From positions 124,001-188,000 of the forward strand of contig NW_004085988.1 in NCBI RefSeq assembly GCF_000220395.1: a DNA stretch of 64,000 bases, given 5' to 3'. The notes below the pieces were generated by a model, which worked only from the letters and a program-made list of their open reading frames with translations, did not search any database and was not told the DNA's origin. The position numbers and the translations under genes are program-made. This document shows positions 26,276 through 38,083 of the stretch, one piece after another; positions within the stretch are counted from its first letter, which is position 1, and the number at the start of each line of letters is the position of its first letter. Source of the stretch: Ichthyophthirius multifiliis (lineage: Eukaryota; Ciliophora; Oligohymenophorea; Hymenostomatida).

Positions 26276-28348
26276 TAAAATACATATGTTTATATTTTTT
26301 TAATAATATATATTATTATATATAACTTTACATTTTTATCTAAAGAAAGCTTTGCTTCTTCGATTTAATAAACCCAATTTAAATATTATTTTTTTGATAT
26401 AATTTTTTAAGCCAAAACCAAAGTTCTAAACCCTTATTTAGAAAAATCTTCCACTTGATTTCTAGTTTTTTCAAACCATCCGTTTTTTCTTGAATTATTA
26501 CTTGCTGAATCAAAAATGACAGAATCAGCCCCTTTTGTATATATAAAATATTAATTATCATCATCTTTTTTTTGAAAAATGACAGACATTTTTTTCCTAG
26601 AACTTGTAAATTCTAATACATTACATATTTTTATACAATAACAATCTTCTTTTTCATTTAAAAATCCTTTTTTCAAAATTTCCATTTCGTTTTCTTCTTT
26701 TTTTCCAATAAAAATGCCTTATTTCTTTGCAAATTCATTTAATGATAAATCATCTTGCGAGCATGAATGAAATTTTAATTTTTTTTCTTTTTCGTCCCAT
26801 TATACTATCACTTCTTAACAAATCACTAAAAATTTTAAAAAAGCTTCCAAATCTCCTTTATTTTGTTATAAAAATTCTTCATTTTCATCAAAACCTTTTT
26901 CACTATTACTTTAATTTTTTAATCCGAAATTTTTCCCTTTAAACCCAAATCCTTTAAAAACTAATTAATTACAAGTCAAAGTCCCTGTTTTATCAGTAAA
27001 AATAACACCAACCTAACCTAATTCTTCATTAAGACTTGAAGATTACACAACTGCTTTAACTCCTTCTTCTGATACCATTTTATAATCTCTATTTATTTTC
27101 ATTCCTTAAAAAAACTTTACCATATCTAAAGTCACAAGTAATGATATAGGTATAAAATTTGTAAACAAAAGCATCCAAATTCCATAAACTTCCCAAAAAG
27201 ACCTTTTTAGACCTTGTAAATTTTCACCAAAATAATACAAAAAGCTACTTTCGAAATTCAACATTGCACAAAGAATACAAAACATAATCTATACTAAAAA
27301 AACGACAATAATTTCTTTATTCATAAGTGCTTAAATAGTAGATTTTTTCCCTCTAGATTTAACTGAATTGAGCATAATTTTTGTCTAATGTCCAGTATAG
27401 ACAACAACTCCAATAATAAATTCAGTTTATTTCAAAGTACACCCCCTTAAAATAAAATTATGGGATTCCAAAGGAGTTTGGATCATTTCATGTCCCCTTT
27501 AATGTTCAATAATTCCTTAAAATTTATATAAAAAAGGGTTTGGCTTTTCATATTTTAACAGACTATAAGTTTAGCAAACACAATTTTCATCTTTAAAATC
27601 TTCCAATAATTAATTTGGGACTTCTTTTGTTTTTAAATTTGTTTCTCCGTCTAAATTTTTAGTCTCAATGTAACATATTCCTTTTTAATGTTATTAAGAA
27701 GAATATAAAAGAATCATATCGGATGGTATTTATTCGTTATTTCTTACTTTTATTATATGGCCTATTCTAATGTTTTTGCTTTGGTCTTGTACAAATTTAT
27801 TGTTTTTATAAATTAAGGTGGGTATTTGATTTTCTTTTTTGTCTTATTTATGTCTTTTTATTTTTTTTTAACATTTTTTTATTTTTTATTTTTTACCTTT
27901 TTATATCTTCATAAATGTCCTTTATTGCTGTTATAATAAGAATTACTAATAATGGAACATATATTACAGGTTTTCTTTCAGAATTTGTTATTTCATTGAT
28001 CATTTGTAATAATCCAACTACCTTTTAATATAATTTATTTTAATATATAGCTATTATTTTTTATTTTTACTAAAAAATATAAGTTGGGAAGATTTGAAAA
28101 TTATTCAAGTAAATTTAATGGAAGAAATGTTAAAATTGAATATTTTGCTGTATGTATTTAATTATTGCAAACATCGAAATCGGGTTTAGATGTATGTATT
28201 AATCTTTCTGGTTAAATTTACCATTCATCAGTATACTAAAAGGAAAAAAAAGGAAGTTCAATATTGTTTTTGTGATATTTATCTTTTTTTTATTAATTTT
28301 TTATTTTATATAAATTAAACCTTATTAAAAGGTATAATGATCAGACAT
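24270..28348 (-). CDS. P4-type ATPase, phospholipid flippase
   Basis: Start MSDHYTFQQ (28346-28348), then an intron and the conserved P4 N-terminus: [32 protein letters not shown] and TM region with [19 protein letters not shown]. The actuator motif is [11 protein letters not shown] (LDGET intact). The phosphorylation motif [14 protein letters not shown] is intact, and the hinge reads [20 protein letters not shown] followed by GIKGLEGQQA. The C-terminal membrane part includes [20 protein letters not shown]. Flippases move aminophospholipids from the outer to the inner leaflet using ATP. All three catalytic signatures are present, in contrast to the fusion gene upstream. At least five introns; two contain long (TA)n tracts near 26.0 and 26.25 kb. 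The frame runs to TGA 24270-24272, only 177 bp from the convergent neighbour's stop. The last 50 or so residues are less certain. Confidence 0.88.
25989..26034. repeat. (TA)n microsatellite in an intron
   Basis: About 22 TA units between exons of the P4 flippase. A second shorter (TA)n lies at about 26235-26272 in the same non-coding block. Confidence 0.85.
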
Positions 28349-28496
28349 TTCTAAAATTATTTTTTTTTAATATTTTTATATGATATTGAAAATATTATTA
28401 ATTAAACAAATATATTTTATTTTATTTTTTTTTAAAAAAAATAATAATAATAAATAATTTTTTTATTTTATTCTTAAAATAATAGAAAAAAACAAT

Positions 28497-29565
28497 TCAT
28501 TAAAACATTTATAAATTAAATTTTTCATATTTTTTTTCAAGATCATCTAAATTTAAATAATTTATACCCATTAAACTTTAAGAAATATTAATATCTTATA
28601 AAGATAATTGTTCGTTTTCTTCTATATTTTAAATATCTTCTTAATCTTTATAATTATAATAACTTTGTTCTTTTTATTTTTAATTTTTTTATTAATCATC
28701 TTTATCTTTACATCTTTAACTACAATACTTTTTATTTTTATATATAAAAGCAGTATCTTCGATTATAATTTTATAACAAAACCAACAACTAATTTTTGTT
28801 GTCTAGAAACTACAAACAGTTTCGTTTTTATTAATATTAATTTATTTATTATTTTTTTATTTTAATTCTTCAATTTTTTTGAATATTTTAATCTAAAATC
28901 CAGAAGGAATTTTCATTGTTTTTAAAATTTCTTTATTTAGATCTTTAAGATAAATAAAAAAAAATTAATTCATTAAAATTTATTTTTATTTACTTAAAAT
29001 ATCATTTAATGAACAAATATTATTTTATATAAAAATTTATTAAAAATTTAATAAATTTAATTCTGAAAGAAACTCTTCCAAAAAATTAAGCTCTTTTATT
29101 TTGAAATAAAATAATAAAAAATATATAAGAATATTTGTTAGATTTTTATTAAATATTATAAAATAATTTTTCTAATTGAATTTTACTTAAATTGTTTTAT
29201 GTAGATTATTATGAGTTTTAATGAACTTTTTAATTATTTTAAATATTGTTTTACTGAAAATTATTTTCTTTACTTTTATCAGGTTTATTTTATTAACTTT
29301 TCCATCTTTATCCGCTTTATTAAAGTCTTTAAAATATACTTAAGTTAAATATTACAATATAAAATTATTAATAAATTACATTTTTTATTACTATATTTAA
29401 CTTTTTAATAAAAGTAATTTTTAATCAATTTAATTGCTTTAATCTTCAACTTTTTATAATACTATATTTCTTCAATTATATCATTTTAAAAATATTCAAA
29501 AATTAAAATAATCATATTTTTATTTTATTTTTGAAATACCTTCTTTTAATACTTTTTGATTGCAT
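28497..29565 (-). CDS. SAM domain plus FLZ-like zinc-finger protein
   Basis: Likely start MQSKSIKR (29563-29565). The first exons include EEIQYYKKVEDQSNQID and an EF-hand-like stretch FKDFNKADKDGKVNKINL. A sterile-alpha-motif fold follows, split by an intron: FLEEFLSELNLLNFQQIFI with NNICSLNDIL, then LKTMKIPSGFQIKIFKKIEE. After it is CWFCYKIIIEDTAFIYKNK with YCSQRCKD, a C-x2-C ... C-x3-C arrangement that closely resembles the FLZ (FCS-like) zinc finger, a protein-interaction module best known from plants. The tail reads QDINISQSLMGINYLNLDDL. The frame as printed continues past the end. One extra A in the A7 run near 28525 would give a natural stop at 28497-28499. SAM and FLZ both mediate protein contacts, so a scaffold role is inferred. 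Exon joins in the N-terminal third are uncertain. Confidence 0.58.
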
Positions 29566-30080
29566 ATAATAAATTTTTATTTTTTTAAAAAAAGAAAATT
29601 ATTTAATTAATTTAATATAAAAAAATTAAAAAAAAAAAAAACCAAATAGATAATATAAATAAAAAATACATTATATTATAAGCTAACAATAAAAAATAGA
29701 TATTAATTTAAATAGTAAAATAGTTTTAATAAATAGGTAAGAATCATATATTGAATAATAACAAATTTAAAGAATAAAATAAAAATATAATTAATTAAAA
29801 TAATTAAATTTAATTAATAGATATTTAAAAGAAAAAATTAATTAATATTAATCAAAAAAAAAAAAAAAAAAAAAAATTATATATATTTTTTTTTAATAAA
29901 TTATTTTTATTAGTTTAAATAGAATTATAAAAAAACAAAATACACTTACAAAATATTTATTTTTTTAAAAAAATATTTAAGAGAAAATAAAAAATAAAAA
30001 ATTAGTCTCCTAAATAAAAAAATCTTTAATGATTCTTTTATTTTTTGCTTATTTCTCTTATAAATATATATCCTCTTTTT
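29566..30080. other. Intergenic, very A/T-rich
   Basis: About 515 bp with no coding character, including a run of about 22 A near 29853-29875. It lies downstream of eS24 and upstream of the SAM/FLZ gene, so it should contain that gene's promoter. Confidence 0.5.
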
Positions 30081-30530
30081 TCATTTTGCAACAAAGTTCT
30101 TTAAATGGGCTGCTTTTTTGGATTATAAACTTGCCCAAGTTTCTCCTTTTCTTTCATTATTGAGTTTAGTTACAGCTTTACCAGAAGTTCTTTTTACTTT
30201 TCTTTTTAATTCTTTGTAAGATCTTCTAGTGGAAATTTTTGCGGGTAAAATTTTAAGTTTTCTGAGTCTTGCAGCAGATTCGTATTTCAATAAATATTGT
30301 TGATTTTCATATACTAATGCAAATCCAGTTGATTTTCCACCACCAAATTGAGTTTTGAATCCATAAACAACAACGTTTCTATCGTCAACTTTAAGGCTTT
30401 TGGCTAAAATTTCTTTAACTTTATTACGAGAAACGGTAGCTTCACCAGGGTGTAAGACATCAACAACCATTTAACGTCTATTAAAAAGGGGATTTACTAA
30501 AATTTTTCTAGTTCTAATTTATACTGACAT
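30081..30530 (-). CDS. RPS24: Small-subunit ribosomal protein eS24
   Basis: Intron-less 149-residue frame, ATG 30528-30530 to TGA 30081-30083, close to the usual eS24 length. It starts MSVQIRTRKILVNPLFNRRQ and contains VDVLHPGEATVSRNKV, VVVYGFKTQFGGGKSTGFAL and a basic C-terminus (LKRKVKRTSGKAV, ending KNFVAK). eS24 is a structural protein of the 40S subunit involved in small-subunit rRNA maturation. In-frame TAA codons as Gln occur in MSVQI, NRRQM and ASLQSKK, which makes this gene the cleanest proof of the genetic code in the window. Codon use is visibly richer in G and C than its surroundings, as expected for a highly expressed gene. Confidence 0.97.
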
Positions 30531-31041
30531 TTTTTTTTTATTTTATATTTTTTTATTTTATATATATATTTTTTTTTTTTTCCTTTTTAATTGCTATTTT
30601 TATTATTTATTGTTTGCTTTTATTTTATACTATGGATATTTTTAGTTTTTTTTTTTTTTTTATTTTTGTATATAAAGATTAAATTTTTTAATAAAAACTA
30701 TATATATATATATAAATTTTATATATTGCCTTTTATTAAATTTTAATAAGTTAATTTAATGTTGTAATAATGATAGCTTTCTTTTATATTCTACACTTTA
30801 TATATATATAAAGAATTATCAGATTATTTTGAATTTTAATAAGCTATCAAAATATTAAATTTAATAGTATATTTTTTTTTGTTTAAATAAAAAAATTAAA
30901 TATCAAATAAGTTCAAAAAATAAAAAGCCTGTGATTTATTTTTTAATTCTATTTAAATATTTTTTGTTATTTAATACTTTTATATATAATATATAAATAA
31001 GAAATAAATATCTTTTTTAATATTTTTATAAAAAAAAAAAA
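30531..31041. promoter_or_regulatory. Divergent spacer upstream of eS24
   Basis: About 510 bp between eS24 and the + strand helical-repeat gene. It is rich in poly-T and short TA runs and must contain the strong eS24 promoter. No defined element recognised. Confidence 0.45.
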
Positions 31042-32997
31042 ATGTATAGTGCATCAAATAAAAATTAAATTTTTAAAACCCTAAAATATTATGTTTAAAA
31101 ACGAAATATAAATGAGTTCAAAAGATATGTGAATACTAATAATATTTTAGATAAATCTTAAAACTATAAACCAGAATAAGTGACTGAATTAATGAATTTA
31201 TTTTTAGAAACATAAATATATGAAACTAAATATTGGAATAATTTAAACGAAATAATAATTGATAAATTATAATAAATGAACATAGATTAACTAATAAAAT
31301 CAGCCAATATTTATTCATAGATTAATGAAAATAGAATAGACAATAGTTAAATAAATATAGTTTGGAAAATTATTTAAGAACAAATTATTTATTTAAAAGA
31401 TTAATTATATTAAGAATAAAACATAAGTCCAAATATAGGATCTTTGATGTATTCATTTAATAAAAAAGATAAAGGCGATAATGTTCTATGGAAAATGTAA
31501 AAATACAATATTTTTTCGTTTTTTATTTAAAATAAAAATAATAAGTTTAATTGATATATTCTTTAAAAGCATTAATATTTTAGATGAAAGAAACATGAGT
31601 CTTTCAATATATTCACTATCAAAAAGAAAAAGCCAAATAACATAAGAACATTTAATATAATTATAATAAATTCCAATTGAAAAAGTAGCACAATATTCAT
31701 TAAGAAATTAAACTTTAATATTATACAGTTTTACTAATCTAAATATAGGATCTAATTAATTATGGGAAGAATTTGAAAAAATATTCATAAAGCACAAAAT
31801 GGATGATTATTATAAAAAAGATATAACTTAAGTTGTATATTGCTTTTCATTAAATAATAGAGGAAGTTTAGAATTTTGGGATTATATGTATTAAACTATA
31901 CTTTATAATTAAAAAAAGTTAGATTTAATCGCATTTAACTCAATAGTACACTCATTATAAGTCGCGTAAAAAGGGTCATTAGAGTTTTGGTAAAAAGTAT
32001 CTTAATATGAAATAAAATCAAAATTAATAGATTATTAAAATATGAAAAATGCATTAAGCTATTTTGATGAAATTTTATATTTATGTAAAAGCTATGATAA
32101 TTTAATTTTATATTCATCTTCTATTAATTATTAAAATCTTTTAAAAATATTTTAAAAATTCATTGAAAGTTAAAATTGTAAATAACTCATTTTGTAAAGT
32201 GTTGTAAGAATTTAATATCATTAAAAGTTTTATGAATTAAAACCTGATTTATTAAAAGTTAATATAGTTAATATTTATTTAGAAAAAATTCAAAACTCTA
32301 AAGATTTCCTTTAGTTATATATTGATTTTAATTATATTATTTTTTCTATTAATATCCAAAATTAGTTTTAGTCTTAATTATAAAATGCAAATTAAATGCT
32401 TATTTAAAATTTATAAAAATAAAAAAAACTAAAAAACTTTACAGAATTCCTTATTTAGTATATTTAAATATAACCTAATGCCCAAATCATCCTTAAGAGC
32501 ATTAATTAGAATTATTAAATTTTATTTTTGAAAATATACATATATTTCTTAATTAAGATTATGATACTATAAAATGTTTTTCTTTTACTGCTTAGCATTT
32601 ATCTGAAAATGAAATAAATTTTAAATTTCTTCTTTAAAAATTTCAAAAATAATAAATTATTGATCCATTAAAGCATTTTCTTTTATTGAGTATAATTTCT
32701 TTTAAAAATAGCATAGGAATTCTTAAAGAATAACTATAAAAGTTATTATAAAATAAAGAAAAAATATCTAATTTATAATAATTTGATTATTAAAAAACAA
32801 TTCAATAATATGAAAAATAATATAATGATTTTGATTTTAATTAATTCTAAGAAGTATTTGATAAATTGTTCTTCCAAAATAAATAAAATTTTAAATTATT
32901 TTTTTAGAAAAAAGAAAAATGTGCAAATTAAAAGGAAATCGAATAATAATAGTATGCCGAAGAATTAAAAAAAACTCAAAAAAATGTATTTTAATGA
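31042..32997 (+). CDS. Alpha-helical repeat protein, unrecognised
   Basis: ATG 31042 begins MYSASNKNQIFKTLKYYVQ. The protein is a series of about 35-residue helical units with recurring patterns: QIIYLKDQLYQEQNISPNIG, NIGSNQLWEEFEKIFIKH, SLNNRGSLEFWDYMYQTIL, AQKGSLEFWQKVSQYEIKS. The repeated SLEFW unit is notable. The layout resembles FASTK/OPR-type organellar RNA-binding helical arrays, but no RAP domain was found, so this is only a suggestion. One clear intron lies near 31520-31585. Near 32520 the good frame changes at the T5 run 32525-32529; one extra T keeps it open through HLSENEINFKFLLQKFQKQ to TGA 32995-32997. The C-terminus is Gln/Lys-rich. Confidence 0.6.
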
Positions 32998-33876
32998 ATA
33001 TAAAATATAAAGATAAAAATAATACTATAAAATAAAAATATAAAAATAAAAGTATAAACATAGTATCATATTTTAAATTATAATTATACATATATTATTA
33101 ATTTAATTTTGTTTTGTTTTATTTTGTATTATGAAAATATTTGTTAGAAAGAAATAAAAACTTAGAAATTAAAATAATTATACAGTATAAATATTTTTTG
33201 TAATTAAAACGAAAAATAAATATTGTTTTTTATTCTTTATATATATATAAACATTATATTATAAAATACAGAAATCGAATTATAAAATATATTTATATAA
33301 TATTAACTTCTAATTATAAAATATATGTATTGTCTATTAAAATAGATTACGGAAATAATTATAATATAACACTTTCGATAATTTATTATTTATTGAATTT
33401 CATATTAAATAAATATAAACATTTCATATATTTTGAACTTAAAATATATGATATTTATTATATATTGAAACTATTTTATATTAATTTAAATAAAATTTTA
33501 AAATAAAAAAAGTATAAAATAAATTTAAAATAATTATAATAAATAAAATATTTATTAAATATAAGATAACCCAAAAATTTATAATTTTATTTTAAATGAC
33601 TACATATAACTCTTTAAAAAAGTAAAAGCATTAATTTTTTAAAAAAAAACATAAAAAATAAAAAAGATAAATGATAGTTTGTGATATTAATTAAAAATAA
33701 AAGCAAAATACATAACTTAAAAAAAGCCTTATTAACTTAACAATACAAACCTATAAAATAATAATATAAATGCAATAAATAAATTAGATTATAATTCTCA
33801 AAATTATTAATAAAAAAATCCAATAACACATCTAGGACATACTGAATTAATTCAAAAATAATAAAAGAAAAAAACC
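32998..33876. other. Intergenic, A/T-rich
   Basis: About 880 bp with no convincing coding signal. It should contain the promoter of the next gene close to its right edge. Confidence 0.55.
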
Positions 33877-34723
33877 ATGTTTTCTGATGTAGATAATATT
33901 CGTAATCCACCACCTTAAATGGAAACAAGAAAATCAACAAATGCAATTTATGGCTATTTACAAAAAGAAACTTAATAAAAGATTGGAAACCAAGTTAAAA
34001 GTAAAAACATATATTAACAAAAAAATAAACAAATAATTAATTGTAATAAATTATTATAATATTGTAATCTAATAGAAAGTTAGAGGCCAAATAAGCTGAA
34101 CATTATGAAGTTTTTGAAAAAAAAGGTCTTAAAAGAACTTAAATTAATGTAGGAACTACATCCTCTACCAATCCTTTACTTGGTTGTGAAACTAAATTTA
34201 TAAAATAAAGAAATTTATAGAATGTTGGAGTATCATTTATATTATATTTTAAAAATTACATAAATTTTTAAATAAGGATTAACTTATTTCTTATCAAACC
34301 TAATTTCTTTCTTAAAATAAATTTATTTTACCTTCTGATAGAGAAAATAATACAAATAATAAAAGAAAATATGATTAAAGTAAATTTTTTTCATCAAACT
34401 ACTAAGATTAGAATAAAACAAGACCTACAGTCCCAGTTAAGTATTCTGGATAAGAAGCTAAAAATTTATTAAGCTATGAATATGCATTGCCTTATAATAA
34501 TCATAAAGTATATATAATTTACATTATATTTTTTAAGATTTTAATTTGAATTTTTATTTAAACTATTATATTTTTTTATTATATATAGGAAGTAACTGGA
34601 AAAATAAATAGAAATAATATTCAATAAAATTATAATAGTGTTAATTAAAGTAATAAAAAAATATAAATAATTAGTCTAAATTTATAATATTCTTTATTAA
34701 TAAAAAAAGCAACATTATAATGA
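33877..34723 (+). CDS. Conserved-looking hypothetical protein
   Basis: ATG 33877 gives MFSDVDNIRNPPPQMETRKS, then TNAIYGYLQKET. After an intron come KLEAKQAEHYEVFEKKGLKR and TNPLLGCETKFIKQRNL. After a second intron there is a Ser/Asn/Lys-rich part with RPTVPVKYSGQEAKNLLSYE. A last small exon ends at TGA 34721-34723. About 200 residues, hydrophilic, with no membrane segment or catalytic motif. The balanced composition and clean GT-AG introns support a real gene. No family is recognised; short basic proline-containing proteins of this style are often cytoskeleton- or cilium-associated, which is only a guess. Confidence 0.6.
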
Positions 34724-34838
34724 TTTTACTTATTTTAAGAAATACTATAATAATTATTTTTCAATAAATATTAATTTAATATTATTTAAAAAAAATATAT
34801 TTTAAGAAATTTTAAATTTTTAACACACACAAGCACAC

Positions 34839-34858
34839 ATATATATATATATATATAT
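34839..34858. repeat. Short (CA)n/(TA)n tract
   Basis: A short ac/at alternating run followed by about ten TA units in the spacer between two co-oriented genes. Confidence 0.7.
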
Positions 34859-34966
34859 GAAATTTTAATAAATAAATATAAATTTTAAATTACTTTTATA
34901 AATATTTATTTATGTTTATTTTAAAACAAAAAATAACAAAAATTATTTTTTTGGAAAAAAAAAAAA

Positions 34967-36408
34967 ATGAATAAAAATATTGATTTAAAATTTTAAAAAC
35001 TAAAAGAATTACTTGAAAATACAAGTGAAAACCAGTTACAAATAAAATTATCTGAAAATGAATATCTTAAATAAACAATATTATATAATAAATTAGGATG
35101 TGTCTATTTTTAATCCCAATTATTTGAAAAGGCAAAGATATTTTTATTAAAATCATTACAAATAAAAGAATAAAAATTACCAGAATTAACCTATTCAAAC
35201 ATACATATGAATTTAGGAAACTTATATGCTTAAGAAAGAAATTATTAAAAAGCAATTGAACATTATTTAAAAGTAATAGAATAATCGACTTTTAATTTAT
35301 AAAATTAAAATAAAACATATGAAAAATATGAACTTAGTAAATAATTAAATTCTTTTGAAGCTTTTGTCGATTCCCATACAAATTTATGTATATAACTATA
35401 AATTATAAAATATAAAAATAAAAAAAATAGCTGTAATGTATATCTAAATAGGAGAAAAAGAAAATTCAATAAAATATTGTTTGAAAACTTTAGAATTAAA
35501 CCCAGAAAACATAGAAAGTAAAATTAATTTAGGAGATATATTAAGATAATTTGGAAAATAGGCAGAAGCAATAGACATGACTTGGAAATGTATAGAAAGT
35601 TTTTCAAAATAATCCTTAAATAGAGAATATAAGCGTCCAATATAAATAGATATATAAGAATTAAATCAATAAAATATTAAAAGCAAAACAAATATTAATA
35701 CAAATATAATCAACATAATATGTGTTAAATGGGGAACTAGATACGATTCTGAATATGTAAATAAACTTTATAGAGGAATAAAAAGAAATACTACAAAACA
35801 ATATTTCTTTTATTGCTTTACTGATAATAATGAAGGACTAGACTAAAATATAATTCCTGAAAATCTATAAGAAAACTGGCCTAAATGGTGGGGAAAAGCG
35901 ACTTTGTTTTCTTTAGAAAGCCAAGATCTTTAAGGTGATATGAACTTTTATATAGATTTAGATATGATAATAACTGGAAATATAGATAATTTATTAGAAT
36001 ACTAAGTATATATTTTTTTCAAAGAAATTATAGATTTATTATTTTTTAAAAAAGGGAAATTTTGCAATTTTAAATACAGGCGATATTGCTTGTGAAAAAC
36101 AACATAAAAATGGATATAATAGTAGTATAATAATTTGGAATAAAAAATGCAACTAATTAAATTAAATATATAATGAACTTAAATAAAATTATAATATAAT
36201 TACCAAATTTATTGTTAGATTTGATTATTGGTTAGAAATGAATATTTAAAATGCCGATTTTATATAAGATTTATTTCCTGGGTAAGCTTCTGATTATTTA
36301 AAAGAGTGTTAATAATAATTACCTTAAAATACTAAAATTGTTTGTTTTCCAAGAAAACCTAAACCTGAAGATTATCCTTCTGAATGGATTAAATAATATT
36401 GGATTTGA
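34967..36408 (+). CDS. TPR-repeat / glycosyltransferase fusion protein
   Basis: ATG 34967. The N-terminal half is tetratricopeptide: LYNKLGCVYFQSQLFEKAKI, MNLGNLYAQERNYQKAIEHY, YIQIGEKENSIKYCLKTLEL with NPEN, and INLGDILRQFGKQAEAIDM. The C-terminal half reads CVKWGTRYDSEYVNKLYRGI, FYCFTDNNEGL, WPKWWGKATLFS, FYIDLDMIITGNIDNLLEY, ILNTGDIACE, GYNSSIIIWNKK and FIQDLFPGQASDYL. The D-L-D of YIDLDMIITG and the overall order match GT-A nucleotide-sugar transferases with a DxD metal site (GT8-like). TPR-glycosyltransferase fusions are known (O-GlcNAc transferase is the classic example), but this catalytic half is a different fold type from OGT. Two introns; stop TGA 36406-36408. No signal peptide, so a cytosolic location is implied. 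The substrate is unknown. Confidence 0.75.
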
Positions 36409-38083
36409 TGGATATGTAATCTTAAAAATTTGTACTTATTAAAAAATTAATACAGAAATAGATTATATAATTAATTTAATTTATTTAAAATTATAGTATC
36501 TTTTAAAAAAAAAAATTGCCTTAAATAAAATATATTTTATAATAATTATATATATATAATATTATAAAAAAAAGAAATAAATAATTTTATATAATTTAAA
36601 ATATAAGCTTAAAATATTAATATTCAAATTTATAATTGAATTTTGTTTTTGTATTTCATTAATATTTAATAAAACTAAAATTAAAAAATGTAAAAAAAAA
36701 TAAAAAATATACTAATATTAAAAAATAATAAAATTAAAAAAATAAAAATAAATGTATTTTAATAAAAAATATTTGTAAATATAAAATATAATTAAAATAA
36801 ATTAAAAAAAATATTTTATAAATAAATTTAATATTGAATATATAAATAATTTTATTATAATAAAATATATATAAAAAAAATCTATCAAATACATATAAAA
36901 AATAATAAAAAATTTTTATTTTAATATTAAAGAAATAAATATGCTTTTTTTTTAAAAAAACATATAAAATAAAAATAAATAACTCAAAATAAAAATATAA
37001 AAAATATATTATAATAATTAAAAAATAGTAAATAGAATAATAAAAATATTAAAAATAATATTAACAAAAAAATATTAATCATTTTATATTAAATATAAAA
37101 ATATATAAATAAAATTATAATATTAGTAATATTAATAATATTAAAAATATTAATAAAATATATAATATAAATAATATTAATAAAATTAATAATATTAATA
37201 ATATTAATATAATTTATAATATTAATAATATTAATAATATTAATAATAATAATAATAATAATTATAATAATAAAAAAAATATTAATAATATTAATAATAA
37301 TTTTATTATACTTATTATTGATATATATATTATTTTAAAATTAATAAAAATATAAATAATATTTGTATTATATTAAATATTATTATTATTTTAATAATAT
37401 AATTAATCATTATTAATATAACAAAATAATATTAATACATAAATTTAAAGAATTATATAATTTTCTTTTTTTTAAATTAAAATTATTATGTTTTTTAAAA
37501 TTTTTAAAAATAAAAAAATAGATTTTTTTTATTTTTTAACATTCAAAAAATGGTGTAAAATATCTAATTTTAATAATATAATATTTATATATTATTATTT
37601 ATTTAATAATTTTTTGCTTTAATTATATTTTTTTTTTAATATAATATATTAATATTTTATTTATTTTTAATTTTTCAATAATTTATGATTTTTTTTTTTT
37701 AAATTAATATATTATTATATTTAAATTTTCTAAATATTCCACTTTTTTTCTATTTTTATTTTATAATAATTTTTTTAATCTTAATTATTTATTTAATTTT
37801 TGTTGTTTCATTTAATTATTTTTTATTACTATTCATCAATTTATTTTTATTATTATTTTTTTTTATTTTATTTTTAAATATATTTTATTTTAAATTTTAA
37901 TTTTTATTTGATAAATATCTTTTCTTTTAATAAATTATTTTTAATTATTCATTTTTTTTATAAATATTATAAAGATATTTTTTAAAATTAAAATATAAAT
38001 TGATAGATTAAAACATAAATATTAAATAAAAAAATAAATATAAATAATAAAATTACTAAATATATATTTTTTTCTAAAAATTA
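36409..38083. other. Longest gene-free stretch, extremely A/T-rich
   Basis: About 1.7 kb between tail-to-tail genes, with blocks almost free of G and C, imperfect AAT/ATT alternations around 37100-37320 and T-rich DNA from about 37440. No coding signal on either strand. Open frames here reflect only the scarcity of TGA. Confidence 0.65.

Noticed and set aside
28608-28865. Plus-strand Phe/Ile-rich membrane-like frame
   Set aside because: Antisense of the SAM/FLZ-like gene, whose Cys motifs are clear on the minus strand.
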